64,000 nucleotides of DNA from Cryptomeria japonica (lineage: Eukaryota; Streptophyta; Pinopsida; Cupressales; Cupressaceae): NCBI RefSeq assembly GCF_030272615.1, contig NC_081412.1:688950083-689014082 (forward strand), written 5' to 3'. This document shows, in pieces, positions 10,610-23,310 of the stretch. The notes beneath the pieces were generated by a model. That model had not been told where the DNA came from and did no database searches. It was given only the letters and a program-made list of their open reading frames with translations. Within the stretch, counting starts at the first letter, position 1. The number at the start of each line of letters is the position of its first letter. A program made the translations under genes and the position numbers.

Positions 10610-13600
10610 TTAAGCATAGTATCTACGCAAGTGCATAGCGTTTATAGGGTCTTTAAGAGGCGTACAGTCTACATCTGCTATTTTGTAAGCACCTGATCCA
10701 TAATCTTCAATAACAATATACGGTCCAAGCCAATTAGGACTGAATTTTCCCTTTTCTTCAGGTAAGGCATTCACATTGCGCTGATTCTCATAGAGGACTA
10801 AGTCACCTACTGAGAAGGAACGTTGAATAACCTTATCATTATAGCTTCGTTGTAGAGTTTTGTGATACGCTTGAATATGCTCAAGAGCATTTATATGTTG
10901 TTCATCAAGCATCTCAAGCTGTTGAAGCCTTTGTTCTCTATAAGAGTCATCATCTACTATACCTTTGAGAGAAACTCTAAGTGATGGAATCTCTAATTCT
11001 AAAGGCATAATAGCATCAGCACCATAAACAAGATTATAAGGGGTAGTTCCTGTAGCAATTCGTACACTCGTTCGGTATGCCCAAAGAGCATAGATTAGCT
11101 GAGTACTCCAATCCTTACCATGCTTATTCACGGTTTTGCGAAGAATTTGTTCAATTATTTTATTGGATGATTCGGCTTGACCATTTGATTGAGGATAGTA
11201 TGGTGTAGAAAATCAATGTTTGATATGATACTTCTCGAGGAATTTCTTCACATCCTTGTTCTTAAATGATGTCCCATTATCAGAGATTATAGTGGAAGGT
11301 ATCCCGAATCGAGAAATAATGTTTTCTAGAAGAAATCGACAAATCACTTCAGCAGTAGTAGAGCGAAGAGGAACAACTTCTACCCACTTTGTAAAGTAAT
11401 CTGTTGCGGTTATAATGAAAGTATGTCCTTGAGATGAAGGAGGAGAGATTTTACCGATGAGATCCAACCCCCATGCAGAGAAAGGCCAAGAGGCTACCTG
11501 AGAACAGAGTTCTTGGGTAGGAGCATGAATCAAATTATTGTGTTGTTGACATTGATGACATTTCTTAACAAATGAAAAAGAATCCTGCTGCATAGTTTGC
11601 CAATAATATCCCATACGGAGCAATCTTTGAATCAAGGATTTGCCTCCAAAATGCCCCCCACAGGCACCTGAATGCGCCTCTTCAAGAGCAATAGGGATTT
11701 CCGATTTGTTAAGACAGCGAAGGAGAAGACCATTATAACCCCTTCGGTAAAGAACATTAGAAAGAATGATATACCTAGCAGACAACTTGCGAACTCTAGC
11801 CCTAGTGTTCCTATTGGCGGAATCAGGAAAGGTACCATCAGTCAAGTATCTTACGATATGCGAGTACCATTCATCTGAGTCTATAAAGTCGCAACATGTC
11901 ACCAGGCTGGAATCATCTACAATAGCTGGAGAAATAAGGTTGTGAATAACAAATTTAAGATCAACCACAGGGTCCTCTAAAGATACAAGAGAAGCCACAC
12001 ATGCCATTGCGTCCGCATGTCGATTATCTTTTCGAGGAACAGGTTCTATGGTGTAAGAATCAAATTTTTGTAACAAAGAGATAGCAAGGTCTTTATATTG
12101 TGATAATTTGTCTTGTTTCGCTTGATACAGTCCTGTTACTTGTCTTATAATCAGTTGAGAATCTCCAAAAATATGTATGTGTTTTATATTCAAAGCCAAG
12201 GCTGCCTTTATTCCTGCTATAAAAGCCTCATACTCAGCAATGTTATTGGTACATAGGAAATTGAGACGGTAAGATAAGGGAATGGACTTCTTTGTAGGAG
12301 AAATCAGAACAACACCTGCCCCCGATCCCGTACGACACTTAGAGCCATCAAAGTATAACTGCCAAGTTTCATCTTTCTCTGTACAAAGAATGAAGTTGTC
12401 AGGAAAAGACTCAGGGTTAGGGAAGGAGAAAGGTGAAGGGTCCTCAACCAAGTGATCGGTCAACGCTTGCCCTTTAATTGCTCTTTGTGAAACAAATTTA
12501 AGGTCAAATTCAGTTAACATCATAACCCACTTAGCTAGGCGTCCTGATAAATCAGTTTTAGAGAAAAGATGCTTCAACGGATCAAACTTTACCATGACGT
12601 GGACTTCTGAATTTAAGAGATAATGTCTCAATTTCTGAGTCGCAAACACCAAGGCCAAGCATTGTCTTTCTATCGCAGAATATCGGGTCTCATAATCGAG
12701 TAAGGTACGACTTATATAATAAACCGGACACTCCTTACCATCTTTATCATGTTGTGCCAATAATGCTGCAAGAGCATGAGAGGAAGCAGTTGTATAAAGA
12801 AGGAAGGGTTTAGAAGGTTCGACCGATCGAAGGATAGGAGGATTAGCCAAATACACTTTTAAATCTTCAAATGCTTGTTGACAGTCTTCATTCCATTGAA
12901 AAGTGATATTCTTTTTGAGAAGTTGAGTAAAAGGAAAAGTACGATCCGCAAGTTGAGATACAAACCTACGAATAGCTTGAATCTTTCCTTGTAAGCTTTT
13001 GAGTTGAGACACATTTCTAGGAGGTGGCATGTTGACAATAGCATCTATTTTCTTAGTATCCACCTCAATCCCACGATGCGAAACTATGAATCCTAATAGT
13101 TTTCCACTATCCACACGAAAAACACATTTTTGGGGATTCAAGCGCATGTGATATTTACGAATCCTTTCAAAGATTTGACGAAGGATCTTAATGTGATCTA
13201 TGCGGAGAATGGATTTGGCTAAAACATCATCAACATAATCTTCTAAAATCTTATGCATGTAATCATGAAAGATAAGGGTCATCGCTCGTTGATAAGTTGC
13301 GCTGGCGTTTTTAAGTCCGAAAGGCATCATTATCCAACAAAGCGTACCCCAAGGAGTGGTGAAAGCAGTTTTGAATTGATCTTGAGGGTTAATGTAAATT
13401 TGATTGTATCCTGAAAAACCATCCATGAAGGATAATAAAGCATGTCCTGCTGTAGAATCAACTATCATGTCAATGTTTGGAAGAGGGAAATCATCTTTTA
13501 AAGAAGCTTTATTTAAATCTTGAAAATTGGTACACATTCTTATTTTATTATCCGTTTTAGCCACAACGACAATATTTGAAATCCACGGGGAATAATCAAT

Positions 13601-16171
13601 AGGGCAGATAAATCCAGCCTCCAATAACTTTTCAATCTCAGCCTTAACAAGCAGAGCCACCTTAGGATTCATTTTTTGAATCTTTTGTTTCACGGGCTTA
13701 GCATCAGGAACTAAGACAATATTATGAGTGACAATCTTAGGATCTATACCAGGCATGTCAGAATATGTCCAAGCAAAGATCTCAGGGAATTCACGCAATA
13801 AATCATCATATTGTTTTTGTTCCTCTTCGTCTAGACATTTTCCAATTTTAATAACTTTTTCTTCATTGCAAGGATCCATCTTAACATCAGTGGTGTCACT
13901 TATGAGAAGATTACTTTGTTGAGGAGTATCCTTTAACTGAGGGAATTCTTTCACAATCTCATCATTATCAATCTCTTTTCCAAAATAGGCTTCAGTGTTC
14001 AAACAATAAGGGAGTCCCCTATTGTGATGATAACGAGGAAGAGTATCATATGCTCCTAAAAACTCAGCTAAGGCATCATCGGTAGGAAAAACATCCAAAG
14101 CACAGGCACACGAAGGATCCTCATCAATATACTCGGGGTGTTGCATTGATAGAGATGTAGAAATAGTATTAACACTAATACATGGTCTTCTAGAAGCTTT
14201 AGTGCGCTTGCAGGGATTATAACCAAGTCCAAAGGCATAATTGTGAAGATTATTCTCTAGAGGAACCTTTATCCCTTGTTCGTGAGCACCACAACCATTT
14301 CCATGATACCCATGCTTAGCAAAAATGCGAAAACCATGACCATAACGATTAGCCATTTCAGAAAGAGAAGGTGGTTTTTCATAAGACAAAGAATCAAACC
14401 CTTCAGATTTGGAAGTGTGAGGAGAAGAAGTTTGAGAAGCGGCCACGAAGTTATTACTCATAGGTTCAGGTAGTGTTGATTGATTTTTAGCTTCTTCCTT
14501 CTTTTCAGCTTTAAGCTCTCTAGAAGGAACCTTATATTCACCTACAAAGGTGGGATTAAAATCAAGAGATCCCCAATCATCGTCTGCGAGAATCTTCTCA
14601 GGATCAAAATCCTTCTTATGTGTAGATTCAAGTCGAGAAGAATCTTCTTCAGGAGCTCCAGACTCATCCACAGAATTTCGATCATCAGAGAGCAAGGATT
14701 CATCGATAGGTATCTTGTTTAAAGAGTCATCACTAGACGAGGATGGCTTAGAAGAACCCCCTTTGGAAGTAGATGTTTGTAAACAAGCTTGGAAATTAGT
14801 ATCACCTATCAAGGTATATGTCTTATTGTTATAAATAAATTTAACTTGTCTATGCAACGTAGAGGGGACGGCTTGCATACTGTGAATCCAAGGTCTCCCT
14901 AATAGCAAGTTGTATGTTAGATTTCCCGACATAACATGGATAGGAGTAGGCAAAGTAACAGGCCCCACTGTGACGGGTAAGGTGATAATACCTAATGAAG
15001 TTTTAGCCACATTATCAAAGCCTCGAATAGGATGAGAGTCAGGCTCAATTAGAGATGTATCCACATTCATCTTATGCAAGAGATTAATGCTACACACATT
15101 AAGGCCAGAGCCATTATCTACTAATGTTCGTCTTATAGCAGTATCATTTATGATAACCACAATCATCAAGGGATCATATTGATGTTGAATTTCACTAGTA
15201 GGCAACTCATCTTGAGTAAACACAATATGAGCTTTAGGATTCATCACAGAGTTAACCAAAGACACTATATTACTAGATGTATTCGGTGGAGGAACATTCA
15301 AATCTTTCAAAGCATCTTGTAACATTCCGTGATGAGCAGAAGAAGTTTGAATCAAATCCCAAAGGGATATCTTAGCAGGGGTAGTCTTAAGTTGTTCTAT
15401 GAGATCATATTCCTTGCCAAGAACTTGTGAAATACGCGGAGCTTGCGGAAGAGCTGGTTGAGGATTAGGAAGAGGAGCTGGAATAACTGGAGGTGGATTA
15501 GGTTGCCTATTATTTCTAGTATGATAAGTATGAGCAACTGCATGATAACTCTCTCTAGTTAATTGCTTGGCATAATTATAAGGACTTATAGGTTTTCTTC
15601 CTTGCACAGTGATGATAGGTTTATTCGGAGTATGAAAGGAATTATGATCATACCCTCCTTGGACAGTAAGGAGAGGTGATTTAGGAACTTGAAAGGTGGG
15701 AGAAGGACAAGCACCTTGGACTTCAAAGAGAGGCTTATTATGCTCATTTAAGTTTATCATGTTAACCAATTTAGAAGTTTTGTTCTTGTTTAGAGATTTC
15801 GATAAAGCCACAAAGTCATCAAGAGCATCATCCAACAAAGCATGATCATATCTATTAAAAGGTTTATCTTTTGATTCAAAAGGAGACATCTCCTCATAGA
15901 GGGGATTATTGAAAACAACCATGTTACTAGATTCAGTGGAAGAGTTGATAGGAATGTACTCTTGAGAGGAATCATTCAACTAATCTTTCTCATCACAACG
16001 AAATGGCATAGTAACAAGGTTTATGAGTTTTTGGTAAAATGAAGGTTTGGCCTCTTTAGGATTCAAAAACTCATCTAAAGCTTCATCTAATTCATCTTGG
16101 CTATACTCATAATCAACATAATTGCATACATCATCATAAACATGAACATCTTGCAAATAGAAATCTGACAT
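10610..16171 (-). pseudogene. pol: Pol polyprotein of inner Tat element (nearly intact, two in-frame stops)
   Basis: One frame runs from ATG at 16171 to TAA at 10610 (about 1,850 codons), broken only by TAG at 15980 and TGA at 11213. Numbering from the Met at 15979: three short PxxxVQG-type repeats (83-127) and a proline-rich stretch (160-182); protease with TLVDNGSGLNVC (Asp about 288); a G-patch-like region (about 545-600); RT with MDGFSGYNQI and YVDD (about 913); a first RNase H; an archaeal-type RNase H with LYFDGSKCRTGSG (about 1206) and NNIAEYEAF; and integrase with the H2C2 finger (CHQCQQH) and a core opening WGLDLIGKI and SDNGTSFKN. Beyond the TGA come NGQAE with the third acidic residue, then NWLGPYIV. 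No chromodomain. No Gag capsid or CCHC knuckle precedes protease: only an acidic ~250-residue N-terminal region. Confidence 0.95.
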
Positions 16172-16362
16172 TTTGAAATAAAAGTTGCATAAAACTTAGA
16201 CACACAATGCAAAGAAACAAGAAACACACTCCTTTCTTTCTTTTTTTTTCTTTTTCTTTTTTATGAAATGAAAGTTAAATGAAACACACTAAAGCTAGAT
16301 CTAGATCTAACAAATGCAATGCAAGAGGAAGCAATGATAGTTTCACGTCGGGTTCACCAAAA
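16172..16362 (-). promoter_or_regulatory. Leader and primer binding site of inner element
   Basis: The primer site is 16342-16359. In sense it reads TGGTGAACCCGACGTGAA, starting three bases after the LTR end. The outer element has nearly the same site at 25543-25560 (one difference in these 18). I cannot match it to a plant tRNA 3' end from memory. The leader to the first ATG is only about 170 bases and contains a T/C-rich run at 16230-16262. Confidence 0.8.
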
Positions 16363-18012
16363 TGTGTGGGGGAAAAAGCGAGACTAGGCTAACATGTCCT
16401 AATCCTATCTTTTGTCACACATTACGGAATACGAAAGAGCCTAGAGGTATCACACAATTGGCTACTTCTTTTTGTGAAAGAGAGAGCCACGGGCTACCTA
16501 TTAGGGTTTCTATTCCTTTGTTGTAATTGAAAGGTAAGATTATGCAACTTCAATTCCTAACCCCAAAATGCAAGTATGAACTAATAACAAGATTGCAGAA
16601 TTGAACTTAAACAATGGAAAGCTGTAAATACAAAGATAAGACAAGAATGCAAATGCGTACCCGGAGTCAAAATCTGAGTGGAAATGTTCGGGATGGGGGC
16701 GCGGGCACCACTGTCCTGATTCTGCACCTGAAACTGCTGTTTTGCACTCTGGAAAACTATCGGAAATGCTGTCTGTCTGGAGGACCAGGGCGCCCAGTGC
16801 CCCTATCCTGGCAGGACCAGGGCGCCTAGCGCCCCTGTCCTGGTAGGACCAGGGCGCCCCACGCCCCTGTCCTGGTCTTCTACTCTGAAACTTGGTGTGT
16901 GGTTCCGTCTCCATCTGCTTCTTTCGGATCTGCAACTTGCGGCGTCGTCTGAATCCCGAAATCTGCACTTATATCTGAAAAAGGTGTTTGGGCAGCTATA
17001 TAGGGTTTTGCCTTAGTCAAACCCCCGCTTTGGTGATTTCCACCTCCACGAATAGCCAAGTTGTATTGTAAAAGTAATGTGTGTGCAGACCTTGTGTGTG
17101 TGCAAGATCTAAAATGCAAGTAAGCAAACTAGAGCAACCTAGAAAGTAAACCCTAATTGCTTGTAAATGACAATGTAAATGCTCCAAATCAAGATGCCAA
17201 GTGATTTAAAGCATGAATGTAAGTGATATAATGAGGCTTATGTAAAGACATGAAAACAACATGAAATCATACCCAACCCCAAGGGAGGGGTACAAGCCAA
17301 TCTTCAGTCGGTGATCCCTTATTGCTCTTCAATGCCTTCAAAGCCCTAAGTGAATGAATGGATTTGATGAATGCTTGGAGAATGAATGTTGAGAGTTGTT
17401 GAAGTCTTCAAAGATCTGCTCTTTCGCTGCATATGAGGTTCCTAAAAACAAAATTCAGATCCTTTCAAATGAAGAAAGAGAGCTCTTATGTATGAAACCC
17501 TAGGTCTTAATTCCAACTTTTGGCCGACCTAGAGATTGAATATCCCGCCAATTTCTTGGGGTTAAGCTTTATTTTATGATTGGATCGTGCTCCTAAAATT
17601 TCGAGAAAAATGTCCGGGACCGTGTGCACTCTGGGCGCCATGGTCTTGGCAACTTTTCACCAAATTTTCAGGGCCGTCAGATATGATGATTTTAGAGAGA
17701 ATCTCGAAGTTACAGGTGATTTCAAGATGTTTTGACCCCCGAAATCAAGCCCCCAAGCTCAGAATAGGGCCTAATTAGGGTTTTTGATTAAGTGATGTAT
17801 TGGAGGAATAAAATGAAAGGGGCACGCTTTAATGAAAGGGCCCGACTTTATGATGTGGAAGATGATGAAATAGAACCTTTAGACCTAATTAATTTGATTA
17901 ATTAAGTGCTAAAGGGGAAATGAAATGCAAAATGCAACTGCGCCAAGGCGGGTGCTAAACTAGGTGTGAAATTGTACTGCTTTAGCAAGTGCGTACAATT
18001 TATGACTTTACA
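16363..18012 (-). repeat. 5' LTR of inner Tat element
   Basis: Starts TGTGTGGGGG and ends TATGACTTTACA on the plus strand. It is about 20 bp longer than its partner because of a small duplication near 17815-17845 (AATGAAAGGG twice). It shows the same GC-rich block as the partner (about 16780-16870). As the upstream LTR it should carry the promoter for the minus-strand transcript. Confidence 0.97.
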
Positions 18013-18017
18013 CTACG
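18013..18017. repeat. Target site duplication (right), CTACG
   Basis: Same five bases as 5326-5330, directly after the terminal CA of the inner element. Confidence 0.97.
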
Positions 18018-20099
18018 TTTACTTCTTCTATTTCCTCTGTAAGTAATGTTGAACTTTCTCTTTCCATAGGAAGATTACCCAAGTCACTTTTGTCATTATG
18101 GGTAGTTTGATCCTTATTTTTTATTGCAGAAGTACTTTCTTCTCCAAAGTATGTCATTCTATTCAGGTCTATAACAAACCCTGCTTTATGATCACCTTGT
18201 GGAAATCCCTCTCTGACTCCTAGAAATTTTGAAATTGCTTCGTCATTTTCAAACCAATCCAGTGTTGGTTTTCCTTCTTGCCCCCAATCAATCAAGTGTG
18301 AATGCACTAGGGGTAAATCATTACTCCATTCTTTAGTAGACTCTAATAACATGAAGACTTGATTGTTTGACTGACTTTGTGTATCTTCATCCTGTATAAG
18401 CCTTATTTGATTCCTTAATATTACACTTTCTAGTGGGCTAGAATCATGGAGTGATAAGAATTTGTAGTCATGAGAGTCTGTCTCACTTTCAATATATGTT
18501 TCATCATATGAGCTATCATCACTTATTTCTTCTTGTTCTTGTCCCTGATTCTGTTGTATATTGACTAGTCTTCTTTGGACATTAGTTACCCTTCTTAAGC
18601 CTGGTATAAGCCTTTGCAATCTTTCTTCATCTGTTTCGTTAGGTTGAGCCTGAGTTGCTTCTCATGGTAGAAGTAGTGACAATAACCATGGGTGGGATTC
18701 AGGTGGTGGTGGTAAACCTGCATCTGTTGCCACATTATCCTGTATTGTTGTGTCAATAACTGCATCATTTTGTAACTCAGTGGTAGGTTCTTGCAAGAGT
18801 TGTCTCATGTCTTCTCCATCTGATTCTGCGCTAGGTGATGTAGGTACCTGATTACTTATTTGAGATGAAGATGGAAGCGCCCATGTGGACAAATTCCTTT
18901 GCGATATGTAATATGAGGGTTTGCTCGGTCGATTTAGTATATCAAGAGTACGTTGTCTTGCTTCGGTGATATGTTGTACATGCTTGTATCCCAATCTTTG
19001 ATTCCCTAGATTATCATTAGGAACAACAGGTTCTAGTCTTCCTTGTTTCTGTAATCCAAGGTCTGTGGTACCATCATATCCATGTCTTTGGAGTATTTTG
19101 AATCCATTGCCATTTTGATTTGTGTGTATTCTGGGTATTTTCATATGATCTTCTTCTCTATATATCCAATGGTTAACATCTTTGTTCAGGGATTCTTCTT
19201 ATAAGTCACCCCATCTAATGAAAGAGCACGAGTTTGTATATTCTAACAATTTCTTTTCCTTTGTCCTATTTTTTCACTGTATTGTAAGGTTTCCCAAAGG
19301 ACGTAGGAGAAAGAGACAACTGTTTCCCACTTAAAGTATTTGCAATAGAATACTCTCCACAACCCATATCTTTTATTTGTAAGGAGGATGTTGTAGGCAT
19401 TTCCTTTTTTGTTTATGTGATCTTTAATGTTTCCAATTGTGTAGTGAGAGGTGTGGCCTGATTGATAGGTACTTGATTATCCACACTGTCTTTTAGGTAA
19501 TTGCAATGTTGGAATGGATTTGGATCACCCTTTATGGTGATTTCAATACCATTGTATGGGAATTTGACACACTGATGAAACGTGGATGGTACTGCTTGCA
19601 TGGTGTGGATCCATGGGCGGCCCAATAACATGTTATATCCCAGCTCTCTATCCAAGACTTGAAAAGTGATCTTTGTTGTTATAGGTCCTACTTGTACATG
19701 TACTATTACAATGCCTTTAGATGGACGTTCTTCATCATCGTAAGCCTTGATATTTATCCTCTTGGAAGAATCAATGTGAAGTTCAGAATACCCTCGTGCT
19801 TTGACCAACTTTAAAATACAAATATTGAGATTGGCTCCCCCATCTATGAGTACTCTTCTGATTCTTCTCTTATGAATATAAGCTTCCAGATGTAGTGGGT
19901 CGTTATGAAGCAGTCTATCACTAGGAATATCTTGTTCTATGAATGCAATACGTGTGCCTTGTGTCAGATTTCCCACCATAGACTGGAAGGCATTTTCATC
20001 TATATCTATGTTCACTATCGAATCTTGAAGTGCTTTGTCCAGTATAGATCTATGAGTGGGTGAAATTCTCAATAATTTGAATAATGATATCTGTGCAGG
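18018..20099 (-). pseudogene. Protease and G-patch region of outer Tat element (decayed)
   Basis: The protease ORF (20072-19413) has RRVLIDGGANLNICILKLV, with the Asp active site in DGG form, and the flap/C-terminal part NMLLGRPWIHTMQAVPSTFH. Then, after a frameshift, the ORF 19144-18662 has a G-patch-like pattern (NGFKILQRHGYDG...LGLQKQG...NQRLGY). It is followed by a low-complexity linker (18619-18018) that runs into the inner-element insertion and resumes at 5330. G-patch motifs next to protease are known in some retroviruses and retroelements, where they aid nucleic-acid binding or RT. At least one stop (near 18660) and two frameshifts are present. Confidence 0.8.
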
Positions 20100-22558
20100 G
20101 TTTTCTTAAGTTGGTCAACAACATTGTAAGTTCCTACTGTTGGTGGTTGATTTTGTGGTATTCCTTGTAAAGTTACCTTTGATCTGCGAGTAACTACTGC
20201 ACAGTCTCTGTCACTGGGAGTTATGGTGATAGTAGCGATTGTATAATTTGTATCATAGGTTGTTTTATCAAGATTTATGTTAAATCCCTCTTCATAATCT
20301 TTATGGGTATGTTTGACATCCATGATATGTTCTATGAGTTCATCTTCAAACCAACCTGAGTGAGATGGTTGATCATGCCCCTAGTCTCTGAGACAAAGAT
20401 TTCTATCATCATCGTACTTCGATGCCTCTAATATCATGCAAATTTGGTTATGAATTGTGTGAGTGTTCTGATATTGGTCATCTTGATCAAGTGTTTCTTG
20501 TGAATCATTGTTTGCTATATCTCCAGAGCTAATGGTATGAATAGTGTAGTCATATGAGACCTTTGTGTAGTTAGTTGTATTGTCTTGGGTACCTGATGAG
20601 GTAGCTTTCCCCTTGTCATTCTTAACAAAAGGATCCTTAAAAATCGTATGATTTGTGTTTGCTAAGGATTTATTGGTATCAATTGTGATGTCCCCTTGGT
20701 CTATCATATCTTGGACCAAGTTTTTCAATTTGTAGCAACTTGCCATTTTGTGACCTTTAGTCCTATGATAATCGCAGAAATCATTATCATTCCACCATGT
20801 GGGTTTGAAAGGACCTGGTTCATACACTCTTACCTCAGGTAAAGTGATCATGTTTGTTTGTATTAACTTTTTGAGCGCTGACTCAATAGGTTCTCCTAGA
20901 GGTGTGTAATTTCTTCTTGGAATGTTTACCATGGGGTATCTTGTGTTTGTGTTTTGTGTAGCATTTACATTTGCTAATGTTGTGTTATTCCCTGTATGTG
21001 GATTTGTTGACTGACTCGTTCCCAAAGATAAAACGGGTTGAGTTCTGTTTATCGTTCTGGCGTCTACAATACCATCATTGGTCACATTTTTGTTTTTCGA
21101 CCAAAACTTAGTATTGTCATTGATCTTGGTATTTCCATACTTAATAAGACCTTGTTCTACTAGTCCCTTCTCACATTTGAGAGCCTTTTCCGTGATTTGT
21201 TTGAATGTTGTTAAACATTGCATTTGTATCGGATATTTAATCTTAGGAATCAAATTTTCTGTGAACATATCCACTTGTTCTATTTCTAGGATAATTGTTT
21301 TGCACCTCCTATAGAGAGCCCTCCATCATTGTATGAAGGATGAAAATGTTTCATTCTCATATTGTTTAGCAGTACACAAGTCCATCAAAGTAACCGGGGT
21401 GTCAATGTTGTGCGAGAAGTTTGTAATAAATTGTTTAGCTAATTCTCCCCATGATGCGATGGTTGGTGGTAAATGTGAAAACCACTCTAAAGCAGGACCT
21501 CCTAGACTTTTAGGAAATAGTCTCATTAGATAAGTATCTTCTGAGGCAACCTCTATACATGCCGTAAAAAATTCTCTGATATGATCTCTAGAATCACCCT
21601 TCCCTTGATATATATCAAATTTGGGTATTTCGAAATGTTGTGAGAAAGGTGACATGTATAATGTGTGATCAAATGGATAAGGACGTAAGTCCTACATTGT
21701 GTAGCTCTTTTTATCGTTACCAGTTTGCATGGTCATCATTTGTTGTTGTAAATTCTGTATTTGTTGTGTTAGAATATCTGTTTGTGTCAAAGGTATACCT
21801 TGTGTTTGTGTATGTCCCACAAAAGGATTCGTGGTTGCATAACTAGGAGGTTGTTGGAAGGTACCAAGATTATAACCTTGTGTGTTGTGCGTTCCACTAG
21901 GTATTGTGAAATAGCTGATATGTGAACCCATGTTTGGTTGAATTGTACTTGTTGTATTGGGAATACCTAGATTTGCATTTTGTTGACTATATGTGGATCC
22001 CATAGAATAGGAAACTTGAGGTTGGGTTGCACTTGTGGCTTGTGTTTGAATAGGTGTTGAGACACTTGATATTATCGGTATGCTTTGAGATGGTATACTA
22101 GCATTGATCGCCGAGGATGACACACTTGTTTGAAATTTTGCATTTGTGTTGACATTTGTTTGGATAGGTACATTTTGAGGAAAACTAGAGGTCGTTGCTT
22201 GTATTTGTGTCAATGGTGGTGTTTGACTGTTATCTTGACCTAAAGTTTTTCCTGGTGGTAAAATCTTTGTGACATCAAAATCCTTAGGTAGTTTTGCCCC
22301 ATTTTGTATTAACAACGAAAGATACTTGTCCCTATCGCTATGTATAAGTGCATCTAGGATCATGAGGACATGTGGGTCTTGCTGAGCGAACTCAATTTCT
22401 TCCTTTGTCAAATGTTGTTGTAATTCGTTTATGGTGGACATTGTCTGTGTACCTGAGTGTTGACCTATTGACATGTCCATGTTCCAAGTAGGGTTTATAG
22501 ACTGTGTGTTGTTCGGGTCCATTATTGTTTTCTCTTTCTGCGACCTTGTGACGGGCAT
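20100..22558 (-). pseudogene. gag: Gag of outer Tat element (decayed)
   Basis: One frame runs from ATG at 22558 to about 20100 with three in-frame stops (near 21690, 21326 and 20381) before a frameshift. The N-terminal ~290 residues are Gln/Thr/Ser-rich and contain a predicted helix (INELQQHLTKEEIEFAQQ). The capsid (Retrotrans_gag-like) block follows with FDIYQGKGDSRDHIREFF, LGGPALEWFSHLPPTIASW and FSSFIQ...WRALYRRC. A degenerate finger-like segment CDYHRTKGHKMASCYKL follows instead of a standard CCHC knuckle. The stops are TAG, TGA and TAG where Gln or Arg would fit. Gag forms the particle that packages element RNA. Confidence 0.85.
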
Positions 22559-23057
22559 CTAAAATTGCTTATATGAGGGTGGTTCTATGCAAGATGATGA
22601 CTTAACACTAGACTGTAGACATAAATATGAGGTATGCAAGACTATACTAGACTCTCTACTGAGGATTTTGACGCGAGACCTTTTGAGCATTTCTAGATTT
22701 ATCTAATGCAAGTCTTTCCATTTGTTGACGAAGTTGTTCAGCCTCAATCTCTCTATCAATTATATGGGAAATCCTAGACTCAATGTTTATCTTGTGTATG
22801 ACTCCTATATATTGAGGTGCGCTTCTTCTTAAATCTCAAGCTAAGTTAGCTAGACCATCAATGATTTCTCATTGACCGCCGTTTGGAACTAAATTAGGTT
22901 GCTCGAAGGGGAGCAAACCATAACCTGAGAGACCCATGAAGGCACATGCTATGAACCTATAACTGACAATGGACTTAAATGTATATGAGGTCTAGATGAA
23001 GACGTATATGATAATGTAGGACTATGTAACTAATATGGATGATAATGCAAAAGACTT

Positions 23058-23310
23058 AGGACGATAATGAGGACATAAGTGAGATTATGCAAAAAGATGT
23101 AGGACGATAATGAGGACGTAAGTGGGACTATGCAAAGGACGTAGGACGATAATGAGGACGTGATTAGGACTATGCAAAGGACATAGGACGATAATGAGGA
23201 TGTGATTAGGACTATGCAAAGGACGTAGGACGATAATGAGGATGTGATTAGGACTATGCAAAGGACGTAGGACGATAATGAGGATGTGATTAGGACTATG
23301 CAAAAGACTA
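23058..23310. repeat. 42-bp minisatellite, six units
   Basis: AGGACGATAATGAGGA recurs at 23058, 23101, 23143, 23185, 23227 and 23269. Each unit ends with a version of GTGATTAGGACTATGCAAAGG. There is no unique spacer between units, so it is a tandem array. Confidence 0.95.

Larger units (their letters stand above)
5331..18012 (-). mobile_element. Inner Ty3/gypsy (Tat-type) element, 12.7 kb, with antisense PMD gene
   Basis: A complete insertion: LTRs at 5331-6959 and 16363-18012, both TG...CA, flanked by a perfect CTACG duplication. In sense (minus strand) the order is 5' LTR, primer site, pol (protease, G-patch, RT, two RNase H domains, integrase), a 3.6-kb region holding a plus-strand PMD gene, polypurine tract, 3' LTR. 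Over the first ~425 bp I count 12 LTR differences, 11 of them transitions, so the insertion is fairly recent compared with the shattered host element. No Gag capsid or CCHC knuckle is present, so movement would need Gag in trans. The host site is the pol gene of the outer element. Confidence 0.97.

Noticed and set aside
23058-23310. CRISPR-like regular repeats
   Set aside because: Units are directly adjacent with no unique spacers, in a plant retroelement leader. It is a minisatellite.
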